DNA from: Chara braunii
Taxonomy: Eukaryota > Streptophyta > Charophyceae > Charales > Characeae
Direction of reading: 5' to 3'
Length of the DNA: 21,605 bases
Assembly (NCBI GenBank): GCA_003427395.1
Contig: BFEA01000209.1
Location: 2,177,425-2,199,029 of the forward strand
The position numbers were made by a program, and so were the translations under genes. The notes under the pieces were generated by a model. It was not told the origin of the DNA. It did no database searches and saw only the letters and a list, made by a program, of their open reading frames with translations. Position 1 is the stretch's first letter. Every line of letters starts with the position of its first letter. Positions 8,966 through 17,356 of this stretch are shown here, in pieces.

Positions 8966-9001
8966 AATCAAATCAAGATATGCCCATTTGAATCCCATTC
9001 T

Positions 9002-9347
9002 TTTTTTCTTTTTTCTTTTTTTTCTTTTTTTTTTCTTTTTTTTTTTGCAAACACCCCCTCCAGTGGTAGCGGTGCTGGTAAGGAGGGCAGACACTGCTAG
9101 CACCGGGGGAGAGGCTCCATCTATTGGTGGGGAGCAACACCTGCTGGAAAGCGGGTCTGGCGTCCCATATACAGAATGAAAATAGAGGATACACCTGCCA
9201 GCATTGATTACTCTGGGGTCCAGAGGATTGACTGAGCATGGCAGATAAAAGGGGCCGGCACATGAGGACGATAAGGGAGCGGATGACAGAATGAAGACAG
9301 GTTTCAGAGGGCAAAGCAAGATTTCCGGGAATCATGGCCGCTGTCAT
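9002..9347 (-). mobile_element. LINE 3'-end insertion (5'-truncated), with 17 bp TSD
   Basis: Read on the minus strand it begins near 9347, ends in an A-rich tail (T-rich at 9001-9046 on the plus strand), and is flanked by catttgaatcccattct at both ends (left copy about 8985-9001, right copy about 9348-9364). Its tail half (9113-9166) matches the 3' UTR of the plus-strand LINE at 21048-21101: gggacgc, gaccc, tttccagcaggtg, tgctccccaccaatagatgg. It is therefore either a 5'-truncated LINE copy with only its 3' UTR, or a SINE sharing the LINE tail. No coding capacity. Confidence 0.8.
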
Positions 9348-9364
9348 CCATTTGAATCCCATTC

Positions 9365-9874
<510 letters not shown>

Positions 9875-10094
9875 AAGGAAGGGAAGAGCCTTGGGAACAG
9901 GAGGAGGAGTGTGGGAAGGAGTGTTGACAAGGGACTTACATAGTGGTCGCCGATTGAGCTCCGGCGCTGTACATTCTTCGAGGGCCATTCAGTGGAAGCA
10001 GCTTTGGGCTGCGTGGTACTGGATGACAGCGAGCCCCCGAGTAGCCTAGTGGTGCACTTGTAGATAGGGAATGCAATCACATTGGCCAGCTGGC

Positions 10095-10150
10095 GTCAGG
10101 GTATTATTATTATCATCATCATTGTTGTTGTTGTTGTCGTTGTCGTCTTT
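10095..10150 (+). repeat. Compound triplet repeat (att/atc/ttg/tcg)
   Basis: Successive short runs of tta, tca, ttg and tcg triplets. On the minus strand this is a (gac/aac/gat/aat) array, like the (aac)n tails of the SINE-like elements at 7133 and 8153. Just upstream, tagcctagtggtgca (about 10041-10055) resembles an A box, but no B box follows. The surrounding 9874-10378 has no gene. Confidence 0.6.
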
Positions 10151-10378
10151 TGAAGTGTTTGGAGGTGAGTTTGGGGCTTTCTTCATCAAGCAACTTCAAA
10201 ATATTGTCATATCTCTATGTGGCTCATTGGTTTGTCGTTTCTGCTCAATTCTTTACAGCTCTGTCAATGCCGTTGGATTGAGAGTTCATTCTGCTTGCGA
10301 TTTGACTTTCGCGTCCATGGTCTCCCTTGCACACAACCATATCTAAAGAGAAGGCCAGATTCTGCCCGCTCAGGCTGA

Positions 10379-10400
10379 GCACAGATCCAGCCGGAGGTTC
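10379..10400 (+). repeat. TSD of U6 retropseudogene 2, left copy
   Basis: gcacagatccagccggaggt and following bases match gcacatccagcctgaggttc at 10572-10591 except for a 2 bp gap and one substitution. The drift indicates an older insertion than the perfectly flanked copy at 3959. Confidence 0.7.
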
Positions 10401-10433
10401 TTTTTTTAATCTTTTTTATCTTTTTTCCCCCCC

Positions 10434-10563
10434 AAAATTTTGGACCATTTCTCGATTCATGTGTGTCATCCTTGCGTAGGGGACCATTTCTCGGTTCATG
10501 TGTGTCATCCTTGTGAAGGGCAGGGGCCATGCCAATCATCGTTCCAATTTTAACGGATGTCCC
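10434..10563 (-). pseudogene. U6: U6 snRNA retropseudogene (copy 2), internally duplicated
   Basis: On the minus strand it reads gggacatccgttaaaattgg, then aacgat, catggcccctg, caaggatgacacacatgaa, gagaaatggtcc: a U6 sequence lacking the first bases. The stretch that should hold ACAGAGA and the AGC triad is reduced to a few bases (gattgg), so it cannot work in splicing. The 3' 39 nt, from the aaggatgacac region to gagaaatggtcc, is present twice in tandem (10442-10480 and 10481-10519). An A-rich tail (10401-10433 on the plus strand as T-rich) and a decayed ~20 bp duplication (10379-10400 and 10572-10591) again point to LINE-mediated insertion. The orientation is opposite to copy 1. Confidence 0.92.
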
Positions 10564-10571
10564 AAAAAAAA

Positions 10572-10591
10572 GCACATCCAGCCTGAGGTTC
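10572..10591 (+). repeat. TSD of U6 retropseudogene 2, right copy
   Basis: gcacatccagcctgaggttc pairs with 10379-10400 and marks the U6 5' boundary on the minus strand, after a short run of A on the plus strand (10564-10571). Confidence 0.7.
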
Positions 10592-10812
10592 AGACTTTTC
10601 CCTTTTCCTTTTTCAACAACTTCCAGCAGCCCCAGAGCCGAATAGTTATCGGTCCCGGTACCAATCCAGGTGGAATAATTGTGAGGTCCCGGGCCCTTTT
10701 CTTGAGTCACAATAATATGAGCCTTGGGCACTCGCCCCACATTTCTTTCACCTTCTCTAACCCCTTTTGGCCAGGCCAAGTGGCCCGAGAAAAGAAAACC
10801 GGGGGAGCATAC

Positions 10813-10874
10813 CTGTCCCGATGTGTCGCTTCCGCACTCTCTCCATTGCTTCGTCAATGTCGCATTCCAGAAAC
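10813..10874 (-). CDS. Likely single exon of a P-loop uridine-kinase-like protein
   Basis: Reading the minus strand, ctcttcag precedes the block and gtatgc follows it, so both sides look like splice sites. The 62 nt between them encodes ECDIDEAMERVRKRHIGTG. This resembles the D-x-(D/E)-x-A-x-x-R-V-x-x-R-H-x-x-x-G segment near the C-terminus of plant and bacterial P-loop kinases of the uridine kinase / phosphoribulokinase-like group. In that family the next residues should read like (K)xPxxAxxRVxxNDxxN; none is seen in the following 600 bp on the minus strand, so the next exon is far away or lost. If the gene is real, its 5' exons lie at higher coordinates and the PLE sits in an intron. Similarity was judged from memory of the family pattern, so the name is tentative. 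Confidence 0.4.
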
Positions 10875-11143
10875 CTGAAGAGCAGACATGACGACAAAAG
10901 TTCACTCCCCATCAAACTGAGAATGTCAAACTCCCACCTGCATCTCAGCCCTACATCAATTACGTAACTATGCCGGTCAGTCAGTTCCTTTTCAATCTTT
11001 GTTGATCTTTGTTAATGGATCCGGAAAAGAAAACACACGAAAAAAGAGAGTGTGTGAAGAAGAAAGAGAGGCATCAGAATCAGAACATGCAGGGACAAGG
11101 TTCTTCTCCTTTTTCCTTTTCTCCTCCTTCTCTCCTCTTTGTC
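10875..11143. other. No gene recognised; likely intronic
   Basis: Unremarkable sequence, purine-rich at 11027-11075 and pyrimidine-rich at 11101-11143, leading into the triplet array. If the exon at 10813-10874 is real, this is upstream intron on the minus strand. Confidence 0.35.
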
Positions 11144-11192
11144 GTTCTTCTTCTTCTTCTTCTTCTTCTTCTTCTTCTTCTTCTTCGTCGTT

Positions 11193-11224
<32 letters not shown>

Positions 11225-11242
11225 CGTCGTCGTCGTCGTCAT
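11144..11242 (+). repeat. Compound triplet repeat (TTC)n (GTCGTT)n (GTC)n
   Basis: About 13 TTC units pass into a mixed tcg/ttg hexamer run and then pure TCG. The Ser-, Leu-, Val- and Thr-homopolymer frames over it are artefacts. Confidence 0.95.
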
Positions 11243-11464
11243 TGCCATCGTCTTTGGTGTCATTGTCTTACTTTTTGATAGGCATGACAGGCAGAACAAA
11301 GCAAAGCAAAGCAAATTGTGCAGAACACAGCAAATTGGATTTGTTCTCTCCACACATCGATCTGACATACAGCAGCATAGGACCAATCAGGATGACAGAG
11401 GGAAGAGAAGCAGGAGGAGAGATTCAAGAAGATGAGGGGAGCATGATGTGAAAATGCTGGCAAA

Positions 11465-11466
11465 GC

Positions 11467-11511
<45 letters not shown>

Positions 11512-11517
11512 CGAGAG

Positions 11518-11577
<60 letters not shown>
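11465..11577 (+). repeat. (GATA)n followed by (GA)n
   Basis: A tetranucleotide GATA array at 11465-11511, a short spacer, then a GA array at 11521-11577. From 11578 to 12214 the sequence is unique-looking with no recognisable gene; short frames on both strands lack motifs. Confidence 0.95.
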
Positions 11578-11579
<2 letters not shown>

Positions 11580-12214
11580 CTAGTTATGTACTATACTACT
11601 ACAACAGAGTATTTGCGCACCAAGCAGACAGTGCGAGTTACCAAGCAACCGTGTGCACAAAGAAACCAGAATTCAAGAAAGCAAAAATGAAAAAGGCAAT
11701 AGAGATTGGTCAGGCGAACTGCCGGAGAGAGACAGGCACTGCCTTTAATCCAAATGCGCGCATCGAAAAAAAGAAATGCAAAAGACATGCGCACGCTCGC
11801 TAAGGCACGAAAAGACAAAATGCCTGGATGGCGTCTTTTCCTACGAAGCACGAAGGATGAAGCAAAATATACTAACTAGTAACTACCCTGCCAAAAGGAC
11901 AGCAAGCGAGGATCATACCAAAACTGCGAAGTAGCCAGGCAAATTGAGAAGCACTAATATACAACCCCTGCTGAAAGTGAACAACAGAAAAAGAAAAGAA
12001 AAGGAAGGGGTGCAAAAACCAAGCGCATCCCGTAAAGCAGTTCGCCACAATGCTGTAGTCTGCCTTGATGCTGTCTTTCTCAGGCAGATACCTGCCCTGC
12101 TGGCTCTGTGCTTCACCTTAATTGCTCTAGTGCCCCTACATTTTGCGAAGGATTGCTCGAGCACCTTCCCGAAAAGCGTAGCACTGGTTTGCAAAAAAAT
12201 ATGTTCCACTGGCA

Positions 12215-12220
12215 TCAGCG
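12215..12220 (+). repeat. TSD of the PLE, left copy
   Basis: TCAGCG directly precedes the first 137 bp repeat and recurs directly after the second at 17351-17356. The match can be extended by AG, which is also the first dinucleotide of the repeat, so the duplication is 6-8 bp. Confidence 0.65.
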
Positions 12221-12357
12221 AGTGTGTTCGTGTCTATCGTCTACTTGTCATCATGAGTGACTTTGTGAGACCTGATCGTGTACTGCATGTGTCTGACTAT
12301 GTCTGACGCTGAATGTATTATGATCTAACCTCTCATGTGATATATCATCTTACTCAG
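12221..12357 (+). repeat. PLE left pseudo-LTR (137 bp)
   Basis: It begins agtgtgttcgtgtctatcgt and ends atcatcttactcag. It matches 17214-17350 with substitutions only (two T/G, two C/T). PLEs often carry such pseudo-LTRs because a truncated copy lies head-to-tail in front of a full one. Here only the last 137 bp of that upstream copy remain. Confidence 0.88.
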
Positions 12358-12620
12358 TACAGCGCATGTGAACTTGCCTGGGGACGAGTACCGGGTTGAA
12401 GTGAGCGTGTTTCAGCCATTTTGCCGACTCGAATCTTTTTCAATCAGTTACTTGTGACTACGACATCAGTGAGGCAGCTTCAAGAGTGCGAGGAGCGGAG
12501 AGTTTGGTTGTGTCGACGTGTTTACTTGGCCATCAATTGGTACCACGACACCAGTGAGGTAACGTGGATGTTCGAAGTGAAGGAGAGTGAGGCTGCGAAG
12601 CTAGCATTCGCAAGTAAAAC
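12358..12620 (+). other. PLE 5' leader
   Basis: No conserved frame. It holds an imperfect internal repeat: acgacatcagtgaggcag (about 12459) and acgacaccagtgaggtaa (about 12544). A TAA at 12615-12617 in the main frame supports the ATG at 12621 as the start. No hammerhead ribozyme core, which some PLEs have, was found by eye. Confidence 0.6.
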
Positions 12621-13856
12621 ATGTCTAACTCCGAGCGGTGGGATGACAACAGAGGAGCAGGCGATGGAGATCGACGCCAGTATAGAGCTCCGACATGCTT
12701 CAACTGTCACGAGCAAGGGCACTACGCTAATCAGTGTCCGCACCGCGACCGACGACAACATTCAAGTCCACCATCGACATCCATGGACTCCAAGAGATCG
12801 CGTTCTCCACGGAGATTTGAGCATAGGAGGTACGTCTCTCCACCACGTCAGGACGTTGAACTACGTGGTAAACTTGCGGCGCTATCACAAGGAGTAGCAG
12901 AAATGAAGGAACACTTCGAAGCGGAGAAAGCAAAGAGGGAGGCGAAAGAACAAAGGAGGTTGGACAAGGAAAGAAGAAAGGAAGAAGAGAGACGGATAGC
13001 CGAGGAGGAGGAAAAACGAAGGATGGAGGAGGAAGCAAAGCGGGAGGAAAAGAAACGGAAGAAAGCAGAGAAGGCTAAACGTGAAGCTTTGTTACGAGCG
13101 GAGATGAAAAAGGAGGTGACCCTTCACGCCACTCTGCTGATGGGTGAAATCAAGGATGATTGGATAAATCAGATGAAGTCATCAGTGATCCTTGCATTAT
13201 TCGCCGGAAAACAGGATGTCAAAGGAAAGAAGAAAATGGAGCCAGAACCGGGAGCGGTGTCGTCCTCCTCTACAGACTACAGCGATGAAGGGAGTGAAGC
13301 GAGCATGACTCAAGAGATCAGCGACAAGACTAAGCAACTACGTATATCCGAGAAGCGTAAACGGGTAGCTGACGTGGCTCTGGAGGGAAGTCCACCGATG
13401 GAGATGCCGACCAAACGAACTCCGAGGAAGATAGCCAGACCGGTGTTACCCACTGATCGGATGACAAGAGCGAAGGCCAGGAAGAAGGCGGGCTGCATTA
13501 CAGTACGAGCTAAGAAGAGATCTCCAGTGAAGCCGCCGCTCAACAAAGTGCTTAAATCTGGATGGAAGGCAACACCACCAAGCGGCCGCATCACTCCAGC
13601 TAGTAAAGCTCTATTGAGGCTACGATACCGTGACGCATTCATGCGAGAACTGAAGGATTGTAACGCGGATGAGCTCCAAAGGATTTGCCGAGAGGAGGGA
13701 CTGCATTATGAGGGTAAGATCCACGCGATTCTCGATATTGCCGAGTATCGCTCCAGACGTCAATTTCCTGAGGGAGACCGAGCGACTGAGGTAATCCCGT
13801 TATCTGTTTCAACTGACACCGAAGCTGTTGAAACTCCAGCTGATGTAGTGGAGTGA
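12621..13856 (+). CDS. PLE N-terminal region: CCHC knuckle, coiled coil, SAP-like motif
   Basis: A 411-codon open frame starting at an ATG just after an in-frame TAA. Residues 26-39 are CFNCHEQGHYANQC, a classic C-x2-C-x4-H-x4-C nucleic-acid-binding knuckle. An Arg/Ser-rich stretch (46-75) follows. Residues ~80-165 are an almost pure Lys/Glu/Arg run predicted as a long coiled coil, suited to self-assembly. A basic, Ser/Pro-rich region (200-330) follows. Residues 341-379 (MRELKDCNADELQRICREEG, then a Gly-Lys-Ile-x4-Leu pattern) fit a SAP motif, a DNA- or chromatin-binding helix pair. The layout suggests a Gag-like RNA-binding and targeting module. The TGA at 13854-13856 may be a genuine end or the first nonsense mutation, since the frame runs straight on into GIY-YIG without indel. 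Confidence 0.75.
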   Translation: MSNSERWDDNRGAGDGDRRQYRAPTCFNCHEQGHYANQCPHRDRRQHSSPPSTSMDSKRSRSPRRFEHRRYVSPPRQDVELRGKLAALSQGVAEMKEHFEAEKAKREAKEQRRLDKERRKEEERRIAEEEEKRRMEEEAKREEKKRKKAEKAKREALLRAEMKKEVTLHATLLMGEIKDDWINQMKSSVILALFAGKQDVKGKKKMEPEPGAVSSSSTDYSDEGSEASMTQEISDKTKQLRISEKRKRVADVALEGSPPMEMPTKRTPRKIARPVLPTDRMTRAKARKKAGCITVRAKKRSPVKPPLNKVLKSGWKATPPSGRITPASKALLRLRYRDAFMRELKDCNADELQRICREEGLHYEGKIHAILDIAEYRSRRQFPEGDRATEVIPLSVSTDTEAVETPADVVE

Positions 13857-14804
13857 TGTGGTTTTCATCCGGATAGATTGTGGGAGTTGTGCAGGTATAT
13901 AACGAGTGTTCGGTGTTGCGCTAAGATTGTGGACCGAAAGTTGGAAAGACTACTTCGTCTAACTATAATTCTTCTTGCTTTGACCGGACGGGTTAGGTGG
14001 TTGCAGAAGTGTTTGGACCAATGGCTGGTATTGTACGAGATACATGGGATAGGATTTTTGGACCTGTGTAACGTAGTGTATATAGCCGTTTCCCCGTATT
14101 GTAAGTCATATTATATTGGAAAGACCATACGGGACTGCACCACACATTGGTGAGAACACTTGTATGCTGTCCGCCAACGTATGCAATCGCACTTTCATCG
14201 ATGGATTGCCTCTTTTGGTACGGGGAATTATGTGCTTATGCCAGTGGACTATATCGAGGGAGATGGACTTGGTAAGCTTGAAGAATTATATATTAATCGA
14301 TGGCCACCTTTCCTTAATACCGCGGGAGTAAAGAAGGAGAATAAGAGATCAGGGAGGAAGAAGAATTTGGGTAAGAATGAGAGGAAGAGGAGTAAAGGTA
14401 AGTCGGATGGCGACAGTGGAGCCCTTCCAGTGACACCTATTCGGTTTCGTCGAGTATCCGATAATTCTAGTTTCCTGGACCTCCACTCCTTCCTGGATGA
14501 GGTGTTGAACGCAGGCAACCATGACTGTGTAATTAGTTCCGAGGGAGGAAAGGATTGGACCCCGAGTTGGAAGAAGTTGTCCAGAGCATTCGGGAATTGT
14601 AATATCTTGCATTTGTCGCGTACAACTACCCTGAAGGAATGCAAAGGTTTGTTAGAAAAGGGTGGCGTATTTCAGATTCTGCAGGTGATTAAGTGGAAAT
14701 CTCAGTGCAAATATCTCAAGAAGTTCTTAGTGAGCATCCTGCGTAATCCGAACAAATTGAACGAATTATACCGCTGGGACATGAAATCGATGCTACGAAT
14801 CTAG
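13857..14804 (+). pseudogene. PLE GIY-YIG endonuclease and basic linker, two stops
   Basis: Same frame as the CCHC region. VVYIAVSPYCKSYYIGKT (from 14073) contains the two strands of the GIY-YIG fold (YIA and YIG). Downstream come RD...HW, stop, EHL, in which the stop stands where Arg is usual, then FGTGNYVLMPVDY and KLEELYINRWPPFLNT with the metal-binding Glu at about 14280. In PLEs this nuclease nicks target DNA to prime reverse transcription. The TGA at 14151-14153 is most simply CGA to TGA. A Lys/Arg-rich linker (about 14328-14400) follows, then a region with no named domain up to the TAG at 14802-14804. Apart from the stop, the nuclease core looks complete. Confidence 0.85.
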
Positions 14805-16463
14805 CGTATGATCAAAGACTTTTCAAGAAATTCGACGAGAAAGTATCTTCGAAGGTTGGTGTCTCGTTGTTTTCGAGAACGATTTGGACTCAGTTTATCC
14901 TTGGATCTTACTTTTCGTGTCAAATTCGATGACAGGTTTGTTATGTCAGAATTCAGGAAAGTAGCAAATGGTGCTTTGTCATTGTGTGATTTACCTCAAT
15001 GCTTTATGCTTCGAGCACGTAGGAAACTTCGCATCGTTGGGACTAAGAATCCAACGATTGCTGACATCTTGCACAATCATCGTAGCTTATCAACACGATG
15101 TGTGCTTACCTGTTGTTGCACAGGTATGGATTTCCTGCGTGTTAATGGGCATGTATTATTTTGGTTGAGTGAGGTAGCAGGACTGCACCCACTTCTACTG
15201 AATGCGAATAACATTCCGAAGATTAAGGCCACTGACAGGCTTAATTTGCTTCGGCAGGAACTGATTGAAGGGTTCCGCAATTGGAAGAACTTGAATGGGG
15301 TTATTCCCGATTGTTCTAATCTGGATCTGTCGTCTTGCTTTACATCTAGCGGGGATACCAGTTTGACCATCCTGACTGACGAAGTGCTAGCTTTGAAGTC
15401 TCGTCTGGCTGATCTGGTCATTTCGGCAGTTGATCGGAACTCTGGGGAATCAGTGGTTATGTGCCCTGTTGTGTATTTCGATGCAATGATGCAAACTTTT
15501 GTCTGTAACCCTGGGTATCGGGTCATTAGCCGATCTGAGACAGAAATCCTGAGGGAAGTAAGGGAGGATGTCAGTCGTTTGAACCTGCAAAAGTTTGTAT
15601 CCTGGAATCAGGAAGGCAAGTTTGGTTCGGCTTATGTGATTCCTAAACATAAAGATCTAACCCGGTACCGGCCTATCTATCCCTCTTTCAGTGAGCCTAC
15701 TGTACGAACAGCACGCATGGTAGCTAAGAGCTTGAATCATCTGCTTTACACGCTACCAAAAAGGTGGCACTTTAATCTTCGAGCTGTGTCGGATCTGACC
15801 ACGGAGTTGGCACTGATTAATAATAAGATGGGAAGGTTAGGGAGTGATCGACTGATTACGTCATACTCCTTCGATATCAAGGAGATGTTCAGCAAACTCC
15901 CACACGAGGAGATTCTGCGAGCTATTGACTGGATTATTGACTATCATGTCAGTAAAGGTCATGATTACGTGAGAGTTAACTCGCGAGGGAAGGGCGTTTC
16001 CTTTGGTGTTACGACAGGGGCTGACCACTGGAAATACATGTACCTCCGGGATATTTTGAGCTTTGTGCACTTGGAAATGGGACACACCTATTTTTACGCA
16101 ACAGGTGTGCTCCTTAAATAGGAAGTGGGTGTCCCTATGGGAAAGAGCATGAGCCCACCCATTGCTTGCATCATGTGTGCCTACTCGAAATATCGTTTGA
16201 CCTGTTCACTTGGACGGTTTAATCGATACCTGGGTGCTCTGCGACTAATTGATGATGTGCTGTTAGTTATCTCAAGCAAGGATGAATCAACAAGATCCTT
16301 TATCTTCGACTCCTTTGTCAAGTGCTATCCTAGTAACTTCACTCTGAAACGTACCGACAGCGGCAATGGAGTACTGGATTTTCTTGGGTGCCAAATTCGC
16401 ACCTCACAATCGTATCCGTTTTTGGGAAGCGTACAGATGTCCAGAAATGAGGACAACATCTAG
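14805..16463 (+). pseudogene. PLE reverse transcriptase, broken by one internal TAG
   Basis: Counted from the ATG at 14808, residues ~275-310 give VIPKHKDLTRYRPI and TVRTARMVAKSLN (fingers). Residues 352-364 are SYSFDIKEMFSKL, palm motif A with the catalytic Asp (15873). After the TAG at 16119-16121 the same frame goes on with EVGVPMGKSMSPPIA (motif B) and RLIDDVLLV, the two catalytic Asp (16251-16256), then LDFLGCQI (motif D region). The TAG stands at a position commonly Gln before the xxGxPMG block. A cysteine-rich patch (TRCVLTCCCTGMDF, residues 96-109) precedes the fingers. RT motif spacing is that of PLE, close to telomerase, rather than LINE or LTR elements. Confidence 0.88.
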
Positions 16464-16877
16464 GCAGAAGGGGAATTGCTCATAAAGAATGGACAGTCTT
16501 TCCGGTCCTGGGGGAGGAAGAAGCAAAAGTGTGCAATGATTGGAAGTCACTTGCATCGAATTGAACGCAATACTTCGATTAGATCCGAAATTCCAAGGAA
16601 GGTGCTCGGATTGCAGCAGGAATTGGTCAAGAAGGATTTCCCAGTGAAGTTTGTGAATCGTGTGTTCCATAGATTTGCGTACAAACGCGACGATCTGTGG
16701 CAACGAACAGTTGCTTTTGTCTGTGGCAAGGATTGGTCAGTGAGCATGACAGTACCCCTATTGGAGGTAAAGATTGTTGTCGTCTACAAACAAATTGCAA
16801 CTACACATCTGAGCTGGATATTGGACAGGGTTGGTTTTGAATTTTTCATGTTAGCAGGGTTGCCTCTGAGTCGTTAG
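16464..16877 (+). pseudogene. PLE RT thumb and C-terminal end
   Basis: Continues in frame after the TAG at 16461-16463. It contains IGSHLHRIERNTSIRSEIPR and LQQELVKKDFPVKFVNRVF, the helical thumb pattern found after PLE palm domains. It ends at TAG 16875-16877 and has no GIY-YIG domain at the C-terminus, which confirms the permuted order. Confidence 0.75.
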
Positions 16878-17213
16878 ATTTGTTTGGAGCTCCGATTTGA
16901 ATGTTTTTAGACAGGTTCGTCTGTTCGGTTTAGGCATTAGTTTTTAGCCTTTGGTTGTGCCAGCCTGGTACCGGACCCAGATAGCCGGAAGTTCTATAGG
17001 CTGTTTTTTTGGACCTTGGTACAGAGGGCCCCCGACCTCAGGGAGGCGGACGGGCCCACGCGAACTTTTTTGAACTATAAATAGGTAGACGTAGGATATA
17101 GACGCCCTCTCAGGTACCGTGGTCGGCCGGTCTATTGACCACCACCGCGGAGGTGAAGCGGTTTGACGGAGGGGTCTTGGGTTGGTTGGAATGAATTCAG
17201 TGGTACCTGTTCA
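16878..17213 (+). other. PLE 3' UTR
   Basis: Non-coding, GC-rich in the middle. It holds an imperfect hairpin (gggcccccgacctc against gaggcggacgggccc, about 17027-17057), a perfect 6 bp stem gtggtc...gaccac (about 17119-17142) and a TATA-like box at 17076-17084. Confidence 0.6.
17076..17084 (+). promoter_or_regulatory. TATA-box-like sequence near the PLE 3' end
   Basis: ctataaata lies about 130 bp upstream of the right pseudo-LTR. In a head-to-tail array it would stand in front of the next copy, so it may be the element promoter. Only composition and position support this. Confidence 0.35.
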
Positions 17214-17350
17214 AGTGTGTTCGTGTCTATCGTCTACTTGTCATCATGAGTGACTGTGTGAGACCTGATCGTGTACTGCATGTGTCTGACTATGGCTGAC
17301 GTTGAATGTATTATGATCTAACCTCTCATGTGATATATCATCTTACTTAG
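17214..17350 (+). repeat. PLE right pseudo-LTR (137 bp)
   Basis: Gap-free match of 12221-12357 with four substitutions, ending cttacttag immediately before the TCAGCG duplication. It marks the 3' end of the element. Confidence 0.88.
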
Positions 17351-17356
17351 TCAGCG
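17351..17356 (+). repeat. TSD of the PLE, right copy
   Basis: TCAGCG, identical to 12215-12220; the two copies bracket the 137 bp repeats exactly. Confidence 0.65.

Larger units (their letters stand above)
12221..17350 (+). mobile_element. Penelope-like retroelement with N-terminal GIY-YIG endonuclease
   Basis: A 5130 bp element defined by 137 bp direct repeats at its ends (12221-12357 and 17214-17350, four mismatches and no gaps) and by TCAGCG standing just outside both ends (12215-12220 and 17351-17356). Between the repeats lie a 263 bp leader, one continuous reading frame (12621-16877, 1419 codons including five stops) and a 336 bp 3' UTR. Domains in order are CCHC knuckle, coiled coil, SAP-like motif, GIY-YIG nuclease, RT fingers and palm, and thumb. 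GIY-YIG plus this type of RT defines PLEs. Canonical PLEs carry the nuclease after the RT; here it comes before, as in the Chlamys-type group described from green algae. The copy is inactive as read, but no frameshift has occurred. Confidence 0.9.

Noticed and set aside
11009-11435. Ser-, Leu-, Val- and Thr-rich proteins at the triplet array
   Set aside because: Three-base repeats keep every frame open; no motif or splice context supports a gene.
12621-16877. Alternative genetic code reading TAG and TGA as sense
   Set aside because: LINE frames in the same window use normal stops and have their own nonsense mutations; decay by C-to-T change is simpler.
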